In this document: positions 1-18,800 of the stretch, piece after piece | Numbering within the stretch: the first letter of the stretch is position 1 | Layout of the letters: each line of letters begins with the position of its first letter | Assembly: GCA_913062815.1 (NCBI GenBank) | Contig: CAJXWZ010000006.1 | Coordinates: forward strand, 121,218-185,217 | DNA length: 64,000 nucleotides | Reading direction: 5' to 3' | Source of the DNA: an uncultured Colwellia sp. | GTDB lineage: Bacteria > Pseudomonadota > Gammaproteobacteria > Enterobacterales > Alteromonadaceae | Program-made: the position numbers and the translations under genes | The notes under the pieces: generated by a model | Told to the model about the DNA's origin: nothing | The model's database searches: none | Seen by the model: only the letters and a program-made list of their open reading frames with translations

Positions 1-57
1 ACTTAATTTCATTTATCTATTTAAGCTATTTAGACTACTTTTCAAAATTAAAACTAA

Positions 58-10509
<10,452 letters not shown>

Positions 10510-10533
10510 ATTATTATAAAGGTAGATAGATAA

Positions 10534-11640
10534 ATGACTGTGATATGGTTTAAGAAAAACACTTTGGTACATTTAATAGGGTCAAGCTTATTGTTAGTCT
10601 CACTTCTTTCATATGCCTTTAATACCAACAGTCAATTGGCAATATTACCAGAAGAAGTAACGAATAATGCTGTTAGCCACGTGGTGGTTAATAACGAGCA
10701 CTATTTATTATCTTTTTCTGGCTTAAGCGTTGATAAAAACTATCAAGGGGTCCATAACAAAGCCTTTGCATACAGTGTTAAAAAGAACCAATGGCAGTCA
10801 ATTTCACCTGTCCCTTTATCATCAGAGAACCTTAAATTAACCAATAACTTAGTCGGTCGTTTAGCCAGTGTTGCTACCGCAATTAATGACACGGCTTATA
10901 TTTTTGGTGGCTATACTGTTGCAAAAGATCACACCGAAGTATCCATTGCTGATGTGTATTCTTACTCGTTATCTACTGATAGTTATAAATTACTGTCGCC
11001 TATGCCTGTACCTGTCGATGACAGTGTCGCCCTGACCTATCAAGAAAAATATATCTATTTAGTTAGTGGTTGGCATAACAGCGGTAATGTTAACTTAGTG
11101 CAAATGTACCATACGCAAACCAATGAATGGCAACAAGCAACGCCTTTTCCAGGCAAGCCTGTTTTTGGCCATGCTGGTGGGATAGTTGACAATAAAATGC
11201 TTGTCTGTGACGGTGTGGCAATCAAGGTGCATGAAAACGCAAGAAGAACTTATCAAGATGAAGCCGCTTGTTATTTAGGAGTTATAGATAACAAGAATCC
11301 TAGCAATATAGACTGGCACATTATTAAACACCCAACTAATAATGCGCGATATCGTATGGCTGCATTAGGTTTAGCTGATTCAAAAGAAGTAGTATTTATT
11401 GGGGGTAGTGATAACCCATATAACTATAATGGCATTGGTTATAACGGTAGTCCGTCTACGCCCAATAGTGAAATTTGGCAGTTTGATTTAACAAGTCAAC
11501 AATGGCATATAAGTCACAGCAAAACCTCGACGATGGATCATCGAGGCTTATTACAACTCAATGGAGAATTACTCACCATAGGCGGCATGGCTATAAGACA
11601 GCAAGTACTCAATAGCATTAACAAATATCCTGTTAAATAA
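10534..11640 (+). CDS. Exported kelch-repeat protein
   Basis: A 368-residue protein with an N-terminal hydrophobic segment (about residues 10-28, signal peptide or anchor) and kelch-type propeller repeats. Visible blades include Tyr-Ile-Phe-Gly-Gly-Tyr near residue 128, a Val-Ser-Gly-Trp blade, and Ile-Gly-Gly motifs near the C-terminus, with regular N-x-W aromatic positions. It starts 24 bp after the M4 protease stop on the same strand, so the two are probably cotranscribed. Kelch propellers usually bind proteins or glycans, and some are epimerases such as NanM. No catalytic set is recognisable here, so a binding or accessory role is the safer reading. Confidence 0.75.
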   Translation: MTVIWFKKNTLVHLIGSSLLLVSLLSYAFNTNSQLAILPEEVTNNAVSHVVVNNEHYLLSFSGLSVDKNYQGVHNKAFAYSVKKNQWQSISPVPLSSENLKLTNNLVGRLASVATAINDTAYIFGGYTVAKDHTEVSIADVYSYSLSTDSYKLLSPMPVPVDDSVALTYQEKYIYLVSGWHNSGNVNLVQMYHTQTNEWQQATPFPGKPVFGHAGGIVDNKMLVCDGVAIKVHENARRTYQDEAACYLGVIDNKNPSNIDWHIIKHPTNNARYRMAALGLADSKEVVFIGGSDNPYNYNGIGYNGSPSTPNSEIWQFDLTSQQWHISHSKTSTMDHRGLLQLNGELLTIGGMAIRQQVLNSINKYPVK

Positions 11641-11663
11641 CTGTTATTGCATTCTTTGACCGA

Positions 11664-12209
11664 CTATTTTTTTGGGCTTTTAAACAAGTGGTCTATCGAC
11701 ATACCACCTAGAAGATTATTTATTACCACAAAACTCGCATTACTGTTCTTTACCATATTATTAACAAAACCAGGTAAGTAATTTGTTTTAGCAATATAAG
11801 CATCAATATTAAAGCCAAATACATCTATTTGATTAATAATCTGCTCTGGTATCGCAAGACGCGTAGCTAGCAAAAAGGTTCGTGTTAGACGGTATTGGCG
11901 CAGGTCTTTTAAGAAAAATATTTCATATTTAAAACCATCCCCTTGCGCTTTTTTGGGTGCAATCAAACAATCAGCTAATAAAATGGCTACCAAGGTATAG
12001 TCCTGCTCAATAGTATTGGTTTTATTCAGCTCTATTTTAGGACGAGCTTCCCCTTCTCTTTGCTTCATAATGGCTACATCTGTTGATGTTACCATTTCTA
12101 CTGACTCAACAACTATTCCCATACTTGCCGCCATAGACATAATATCTATGACCTCGTTTTGAGAATGTTTTTCAATTAAAGAAACAACGACATTACCCAC
12201 TGATGACAT
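11664..12209 (-). CDS. Hypothetical protein, possibly a degenerate ImmA/IrrE-like domain
   Basis: A 181-residue cytoplasmic protein with no signal peptide. The block order resembles ImmA/IrrE (DUF955) proteins: an N-terminal helix with a Gly-Ile-Val-Val strand, an Ile-Glu-Leu-Asn strand, a helix where the family has HEXXH, then a helix ending Ala-Ile-Pro-Glu near residue 123 like the family's LLMP-x motif. The zinc-ligand helix reads DYTLVAILLADCLI, so no HEXXH is present. If the relationship holds, the protein has lost metallopeptidase activity. It is convergent with the kelch gene and divergent from the dehydratase. The relationship is judged by eye and weak; the protein may belong to an unrelated family. 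Confidence 0.55.
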   Translation of the reverse strand: MSSVGNVVVSLIEKHSQNEVIDIMSMAASMGIVVESVEMVTSTDVAIMKQREGEARPKIELNKTNTIEQDYTLVAILLADCLIAPKKAQGDGFKYEIFFLKDLRQYRLTRTFLLATRLAIPEQIINQIDVFGFNIDAYIAKTNYLPGFVNNMVKNSNASFVVINNLLGGMSIDHLFKSPKK

Positions 12210-12357
12210 GGTAACCCTATATCCATTAGTTTTAGTTACTTAAATCATACTTGATATTAACACGCCAACCAAGGTTAATTAGCGCGTACTTCAGCAATAA
12301 AATTAAGGTAAGCTAGTGCACATAAAAAGTATTAATGGCTACCAAAGGAATACGTAA

Positions 12358-13317
12358 ATGTTTTCATTAGACGAATTATTGCAAGCACATGACTTGGTGC
12401 ATAGTTTTTTCCCCGGAACACCACAATACAATTGGCCACAACTTAGTGAAAACATGGGTTGTGAGGTTTGGGTTAAGCATGAGAACCATACACCTACAAC
12501 CGCTTTTAAAGTGCGCGGAGGTATTGTGTTAGTTAACGCTTTAATGAAATCAGCGCAGCCACCCAAAGGATTGATTTCGGCCACTGTTGGAAATCATGGC
12601 CAAAGCTTAGCTTTTGCCGGAAAACAGGCTAATTTACCGGTAACCATCGTTGTACCTGAAAATAATAATGAAGATCAAAACCGTGCAATAAAGTCTCATG
12701 GCGCCAATTTGATTATTCATGGTCATGATTTTGAAGCGGCTCGTCAACATAGTTTACAACTACAACATGAATTAGGGTATCGTGCGGTCGCGCCTTTTGA
12801 ACAAGAGCTAGTGCTCGGTGTTGCTACCTATGCATTAGAGCTTTTTAATGCCGTCAAAGAAATTGACACCGTTTATGTCCCCATTGGAATGGGTTCAGGT
12901 ATTGCTGGATTAATTCAAGTGAGAGATTTACTTGGCTTAACAACGGCAATAGTTGGTGTCGTTGCCAAAGGCGCACCGACATTTGCCTTATCCTTAGCCG
13001 CAGGAAAAATTATCAATACGGAAACGGCAGAAACCATCGCAGATGGTGTCAAAACCCGCTCACCGATGAGTGCAGCTTTTGAAATAATACAAAATGGCTG
13101 TGAACGCATTGTACAAGTCAGTGATAATGATATTGCCAAAGCTATGTTGCAGTATTATCAAACGACCCATAATCTAACTGAAGGTGCAGGCGCGATAGCC
13201 TTAGCGGCCCTAAATAAAGAAAAAGCGCAAATGATTGATAAAAAAGTAGCGCTTATTTTAACGGGTGGCAATATCGATTATAAGCGCTACACCCAATATA
13301 TTAATGGCATAACCTAA
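12358..13317 (+). CDS. PLP-dependent threonine/serine dehydratase-like enzyme (fold type II)
   Basis: A 319-residue enzyme of the threonine dehydratase group, which deaminates hydroxy amino acids to 2-oxo acids with pyridoxal phosphate. The Schiff-base Lys is K51 in TTAFKVRGG. SATVGNHGQS near residue 80 is the substrate loop, the glycine-rich phosphate-binding loop is GMGSGIAG near 180, and LILTGGNID closes the protein. There is no C-terminal ACT domain, so it resembles catabolic TdcB, threo-3-hydroxyaspartate dehydratase or the EutB-type hydroxyectoine enzyme rather than biosynthetic IlvA. No ectoine or threonine genes are adjacent, so the substrate is open. Confidence 0.85.
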   Translation: MFSLDELLQAHDLVHSFFPGTPQYNWPQLSENMGCEVWVKHENHTPTTAFKVRGGIVLVNALMKSAQPPKGLISATVGNHGQSLAFAGKQANLPVTIVVPENNNEDQNRAIKSHGANLIIHGHDFEAARQHSLQLQHELGYRAVAPFEQELVLGVATYALELFNAVKEIDTVYVPIGMGSGIAGLIQVRDLLGLTTAIVGVVAKGAPTFALSLAAGKIINTETAETIADGVKTRSPMSAAFEIIQNGCERIVQVSDNDIAKAMLQYYQTTHNLTEGAGAIALAALNKEKAQMIDKKVALILTGGNIDYKRYTQYINGIT

Positions 13318-13345
13318 CCATTAAAATAATTTTTATAACCGTTAT

Positions 13346-13999
13346 TTAACTAATAGCTGCTTTGAAAAAGCTTTTCTCTGCTGAGAGTTGTGCTTGTACT
13401 ATTGGTAGTGCAAGTAAACGCTCATTATAGCTAAATATTTTTGGCCAATTAGATTGTTCAATTGAATATTCGGCATGCAATAAACTAATTAAACAAGAAC
13501 CTACAGCAAGGTCTGCAATAGAAAAATCATCTCCTACCAACCAAGCTTGTTCAGTTAAACGTGATTCTAACAAGGTAAATACTTTAGGTATTAACGTTGT
13601 TAATATTTCATCTACCCTGGCTAAATCTGTTTCATGTTTAAAAAAAATAGGTCCAACAACACGTTGAAAATATAGTGCCCCTGTCGCTTGCATCAATTCT
13701 GTATCTGCCCATTCTTCAAACCATAACGCTTGGGCATAATCTTCATTATTCTCAGGGTATAATGAATTTTCACTCGCTGTGCGTTCTAAATAAGCAATAA
13801 TCACAGAAGAGTCTGCAAAGGTCGTTCCTGCATCGGTTTTGTAGCCTGGTACTTTACCTGTTGGACTCGCCTGACGAAATTCCTCATCTTCACTACCTGG
13901 TATAGTGTTTTTTATTTCAAAAGGGATATTTTTATGTGCATGCGCTAGCATGGCTTTTCGTACAAATGGCGATGGTGAAACACCGTATAAAATTGACAT
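13346..13999 (-). CDS. Glutathione S-transferase family protein
   Basis: A 217-residue cytosolic GST. The N-terminal thioredoxin-fold domain starts with a Tyr-Gly-Val-Ser-Pro-Ser-Pro-Phe motif, where a Ser or Tyr would activate glutathione. GKVPGY near residue 50 carries the cis-Pro, and FADSSVIIAYLE has the Asp-Ser pair that binds the gamma-glutamyl group. The C-terminal helical domain (about 90-217) contains WLVGDDFSIADLAVG, the conserved N-capping box. ATG at 13999 is preceded by AAGGAAG. An imperfect palindrome lies about 50 bp upstream. The gene is convergent with the dehydratase. Class and substrate cannot be assigned from sequence alone. Confidence 0.88.
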   Translation of the reverse strand: MSILYGVSPSPFVRKAMLAHAHKNIPFEIKNTIPGSEDEEFRQASPTGKVPGYKTDAGTTFADSSVIIAYLERTASENSLYPENNEDYAQALWFEEWADTELMQATGALYFQRVVGPIFFKHETDLARVDEILTTLIPKVFTLLESRLTEQAWLVGDDFSIADLAVGSCLISLLHAEYSIEQSNWPKIFSYNERLLALPIVQAQLSAEKSFFKAAIS

Positions 14000-14049
14000 T
14001 GTCTCTTCCTTCTCTAGTTGGTTATTATAGAATTACCAAAACAGAATAA

Positions 14050-14063
14050 ACCAACCGGTCGGT
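14050..14063. promoter_or_regulatory. Imperfect palindrome upstream of the GST gene, possible TetR-type operator
   Basis: accaaccggtcggt is a 14-bp palindrome with a single mismatched pair, centred on ccggtc and located 51-64 bp before the GST start. GC-rich palindromes of this ACC-GGT form are typical of TetR/NemR-like repressors that control detoxification genes. No regulator gene is adjacent, so the assignment is inference. Confidence 0.35.
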
Positions 14064-14071
14064 ATAGTCAA

Positions 14072-14647
14072 TTACTCTTTAAATACTTGCTCAAACCAAC
14101 GATCCATAGACTCAAATAATTCTACCGTTGCTTTTCTACTTGGATCTAGTAGCTCATCAGTCGATTGTTCAATACTACTATATATCTCTTGTGAGCTATT
14201 CTTGACTTGTTGCCAAGCTTCATTAGCAAAGTTTGCTGAATCGTGCTTTCCCTGTGATAAGCACGCTTGCATATCAAAAGAGTCGTTTTCCCCAAATAAA
14301 ATATTGGCGTCATCATTCAATGTGCGTTTTTCTTCACAAAAATGACTTATTTCAAGGTAGGTTAAGGTGCCAATAACGGCTACCGTTCCAATAGTTGCAG
14401 CAGAAACAGCGGTAACAGCCACTTTCTTCCCTGATCGTTTAATAAATCGCTTAGACACATTAGCACTTTTGCTTTTATGTCTTTTTTGCATTTTATGCAC
14501 TATCTGCTTAGCTTGCGTTAAATGCGCTAATTCGGTAAGAGGCATCGCAGCATAACCAAACAAAGCCAGCACATTAGCGAAGAAGAATTTAGCGGTAACG
14601 AATAAAGCACAACCCGTAAAAATCAGTGTCAATAAAACTGCTTTCAT
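14072..14647 (-). CDS. Hypothetical membrane protein
   Basis: A 191-residue protein I do not recognise. One hydrophobic segment lies at about residues 3-36. A very basic stretch follows (about 45-75, many Lys/Arg/His), then a second hydrophobic segment at about 77-98 rich in Ala, Val, Thr and Gly. A polar tail contains two Cys residues and ends in an amphipathic acidic/aromatic helix. Start ATG 14647 has AAGGA at good spacing. It probably spans the inner membrane twice. It lies between the GST and asparaginase genes on the same strand, but 72 and 24 bp away, so an operon with either is possible without implying a function. Confidence 0.6.
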   Translation of the reverse strand: MKAVLLTLIFTGCALFVTAKFFFANVLALFGYAAMPLTELAHLTQAKQIVHKMQKRHKSKSANVSKRFIKRSGKKVAVTAVSAATIGTVAVIGTLTYLEISHFCEEKRTLNDDANILFGENDSFDMQACLSQGKHDSANFANEAWQQVKNSSQEIYSSIEQSTDELLDPSRKATVELFESMDRWFEQVFKE

Positions 14648-14671
14648 ATACAGTCCTTCTTTTCTAAGGTG

Positions 14672-15739
14672 TTATTCGTCAGCGAAGATGCCAACATAGG
14701 TATTACTGGTACTGGTTTTACTGGCTCTATACATGCCCTTGGTATTAAATGGTAAACTAATATTGCCTTTAGTATCTACAATGATCACACCACCAGTTCC
14801 GCCTACAGGTTTAAGTACATCATGGATAACTTCATTTCCTGCCTGCTCTATTGTTTTACCTTGGTATTGAACCCTAGCGCAAATGTCAGCCGCAACATTG
14901 TAGCGAATGAAATATTCACCATGACCTGTAGCAGAAACTGCACAGCTATCATTGTCTGCAAAAGTGCCTGCACCAATAACAGGAGAATCACCAATACGGC
15001 CAAAGCGTTTACTGGTCATGCCACCAGTGCTGGTAGCGCTAGCTATATTACCTTTACTGTCTAAGGCAACCGCGCCCACAGTACCAACTTTGAATTCTGT
15101 ATCTAATGCTTGATGTGCTGCTTGATAGTTTTTATTGGCTGCTTCAGCTGCCTTTAATTTCTTTTTAGCTCGTAGCAAGGCTTTATATCGATGCTGGGTA
15201 TCGAAAATTTTATTATCTACAAGCGGAACACCTTGAGTTTTTGCAAACGCTTCCGCCCCTGCTCCTGATAACATTACGTGAACTGACTCTTCCATGACTA
15301 AACGAGCAAGGTTAATAGGATTTTCTATATGCTTAACTCCTGCAACAGCGCCTGCGTTTCTATTTTTACCATACATAATGGAAGCATCCATTTCATGGGT
15401 TTCGTCATAGGTATAAACAGCACCTTTGCCGGCATTAAAAAAGGGTGAATTTTCAAGAATATTAACGGAAGTAGTTATCGCATCTAAGCTACTGCCGCCT
15501 TTTGCTAATATGGCATAACCCGCCTCTACCGCTTCTGATAATTTCGCTCTGTAAGCTTTTTCACGCTCAGGTGTAAACTTTGATTTTTTGATAGTGCCTG
15601 CTCCACCATGAATTGCGATTGCAATGCGTGTTGCTGGCTGAAGTTGTTCAACAGGAACTTCTGCCGTGCCTGTTTTTGCCAAAAGTATGCTTGTCAGCAC
15701 AATACCAAGCTGCAAGCCATTTAACGTGATTCTTCTCAT
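14672..15739 (-). CDS. iaaA: Isoaspartyl peptidase / plant-type L-asparaginase (Ntn hydrolase)
   Basis: Cleaves isoaspartyl dipeptides and asparagine after self-processing into two chains. The N-terminal block IAIHGGAGTIKKSKF, the GGSSLDAI and ENSPFFNAGKG motifs, and the cleavage site before the catalytic Thr in FKVGTVGAVALD (T220 from this start) are all present. GGMTSKRFGRIGDSPVIGAGTFADN and the late GTGGVIIVD block complete the family pattern. The frame can be read from a TTG at 15772, but I prefer ATG 15739: it places a signal peptide (Arg-Arg, hydrophobic core, Ala-x-Ala-like site near residue 26) at the N-terminus and gives 355 residues. Export implies periplasmic use of Asn or damaged peptides. 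Confidence 0.9.
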   Translation of the reverse strand: MRRITLNGLQLGIVLTSILLAKTGTAEVPVEQLQPATRIAIAIHGGAGTIKKSKFTPEREKAYRAKLSEAVEAGYAILAKGGSSLDAITTSVNILENSPFFNAGKGAVYTYDETHEMDASIMYGKNRNAGAVAGVKHIENPINLARLVMEESVHVMLSGAGAEAFAKTQGVPLVDNKIFDTQHRYKALLRAKKKLKAAEAANKNYQAAHQALDTEFKVGTVGAVALDSKGNIASATSTGGMTSKRFGRIGDSPVIGAGTFADNDSCAVSATGHGEYFIRYNVAADICARVQYQGKTIEQAGNEVIHDVLKPVGGTGGVIIVDTKGNISLPFNTKGMYRASKTSTSNTYVGIFADE

Positions 15740-15883
15740 AAATAAACCAATAATAATTTTTGATTTACTCAATTTGAGTCAATATTGCCTTGATTGCAAG
15801 CCTAGCTAGCATTTTTAATCCATTTCGATTGATAAACGTTAATAATGACAAAGACATTCATCATGCTATTTCCCTGCAAATAG

Positions 15884-18800
15884 TTAGTTTTCAGGACTCG
15901 TTACCAATTCCTGCTCTAATAATTCAAAAATACTTTGATAGCTGTCTTTCAAAGTTTGGTGTGCTTGTTCATTTATGCTCTCATTAGCAAGTAACGCTTC
16001 AATATCGATTGTTTTTTTATGAAGATCCATCGCACTAACATTGCCAGAAATACCTTTAATTTTATGGATGACCTCTCGCATAGCATCATAATCTAACTCT
16101 TTGTATGCCTGATTATAATCAATAAATAACGGTGGCATTTCCTCGATAAAAAGCTGTAATAATTTTTCCAACATTAATTCATTATTACTAATGCGCTGCA
16201 ACAGTTTATCTTTTTGCCAAATGTTCGACTGATTATCTATATCCTTGCTTGATTGTATAGAGCTACTTTCTTCTTTAACTAATGGTGTTTGCAATACTGA
16301 CTGTGGTTGAGTTTCCCTCACTTGATGGGATTGATTCAGCCAGAATATTAATTTCTTTTTCAGAGATATAGGATCGATTGGCTTGGTCAAATAGTCATCC
16401 ATTCCTGCTGCAAGACATTTCTCTTTATCCCCTATCATGGCATTAGCTGTCATTGCAATAATAGGAATATTTGAATAACAACCGCCAGCGGCGCCTGCCC
16501 TAATCTCTCCACTAGCCTGATAGCCATCCATTTCTGGCATTTGGCAATCCATTAAAATAAGATCATAAGGGGTATCTTCTGCAGCTAATTTTAACGATTG
16601 TAAAGCTTCTAAACCATCGGCAGCGATATCAACATTAACGTTAAATTCTGACAGAACTGCACGAGCTACCTCTTGATTAATTCTGTTGTCTTCTACTAAG
16701 AGAATACGACTATTTTCTAATTGTTCTACAGACGCTAAATTATCTACACCAGTATCTACTGCGGGTTTTTCATGCTTACAAGTTGAAAGAAAGTGATGAG
16801 TGATTAATGGCTCTGCTTGCTGAATCAATTCAGAATCACTTAAAGTTAATGCTAAAGTATCAAACAAGTCTGCTGTGGTAGTGGGTTTTGGAAAGTAAGC
16901 GTCAAAACCAATATCGGCAAAAAACTTAGCATCCCCTCTGGTTGCCATTGATGTCATCATGACTAACTTAAGGTCAGTTAGATTTGGTAGGTTCCGTATA
17001 CATTTACCTAATTCTGCACCGTCCATGTAGGGCATTTGCATATCTAAAAATGCTACTTTAAAGTCTATATCTGCTTTTTCTAACAATGATAAAGCTGAAA
17101 TACCATTATCAACTTCGGTGACATTGGCTCCCCAAAGTTCTAACTGCTCTCTTAATACAATGCGGTTGGTTTCATTATCGTCAACAACCAATAGGTTCAC
17201 CCCTTCTACATCAACATTAGGGATCACTGGTGAAGATTCTTGGCTATTCGTTAATATTAATTGAAAACTAAATACACTGCCTAGATCTGGCTGGCTTCTA
17301 ACAGAAATGTCTCCTGACATTAGATGGCATAGTTGCTTTGATATCGCTAAGCCTAAGCCTGTGCCGCCAAACTTACGTGTTGTTGACGCATCTACTTGCG
17401 TAAAGGATTCAAATAAATGCGGTACCTTATTGCGTGGAATGCCAATACCGGTATCACATACATCACATTCAAAAAGAATTTGGTTATTGTCCAGTTCAGT
17501 AGTATGTGCTCTTATGGTTATTTCGCCTTGTTGTGTGAATTTAATAGCATTACCGACAATATTAGTTAAAATTTGGCGAATACGTCCAGGATCACCTTTT
17601 ACATGACTTTGATTTATTTTGTTCACATCAAGGATAAATTCAAGGCCTTTTTCTTGTGCCTTAAAAGCCATAGTTTCCGCAAAAACACCTAGCATATGAC
17701 GTAAATCAAAATCTAACATTTCTAAATCTAATTTACCTGCTTCTACTTTTGAAAAATCAAGAATATCATTAATTAGTGTAAGTAATGATTCCGCACTAGA
17801 CGTTGCTAGCTGTACTCTATGCTGTTGGTCTTCATCCAGTTTGCTCCGATTTAGTAAGCCTAACATGCCTAAAACACCATTCATTGGTGTTCTTATCTCA
17901 TGACTCATACTGGCTAAAAACTCTGCTTTATGTTGAGCTGTTGCTTCGGCAGCTTCTTTCGCATGTAGATGAGCAAGTGCAGCTAGCTTAATTTCACTTA
18001 TATCATAATTAACACCTATAATTTTACTCGCAACGCCTTTATCATCGGCTTTTACTACCCCAACAGCTTTTATGTACTTAACTTGGTTGTCTGCTAAGAC
18101 AATGCGATATTCATCGCTAAAGTTAATTACCTGCTCAGTTGCTTGAGTCATCAAAGCGACAGATCTCTCAATATCATCAGGGTGAAGAAAGCTATGCCAA
18201 TCTATGGTTTCAGGTGATGTCTTGCTACTATCAAGGCCATATAGATTGTGCATTCCTTCATCCCAGTCACTGCTAAATTTAGTTAAATCAAATTCCCATA
18301 TGCCAATATTGGCTGCCTGTGTTGCTAAGCCAATACGCTCGTTGATTTTTTCAATTTCCTTCTCTCTTTGAAGCCTTTGCTCTTCAAGTGTTTTTTCTTT
18401 CGAAATATCGCGAATAACCCCTGTATAAGTGACTCCTTCCTCTCCTTCCACTTTAGTTATCGCAAGATGAATAGGAAAAACATGACCTGATTTATGTATT
18501 GCTTCTAACTCTCTTCCTATTCCTATTATTTTATCAATACCACTCGTTCTATTGTTTTCAATAAAATTGTCGTGTTCTGTAGCATACGAACTCGGCATGA
18601 GCAGTTTGACATTTTCACCAATCACATCGGCTTCTTTACAACCAAACATACTTTCTGCGGCTTGGTTAAAGCTTGTTATGTTACTCTTTTCATTAATGGT
18701 AATGAACGCATCAACTGTAGAGTTTAAGATAGCTGACACTCTTTCACGGGCAAATTCACTCTCCTGATTTAGCCGTATATGTTGTAGTAAAGAGTCCTCC

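Noticed and set aside
15740..15772. TTG start for the asparaginase gene
   Set aside because: It would put 11 residues before the signal peptide and has no good ribosome-binding site; ATG 15739 fits an exported protein.
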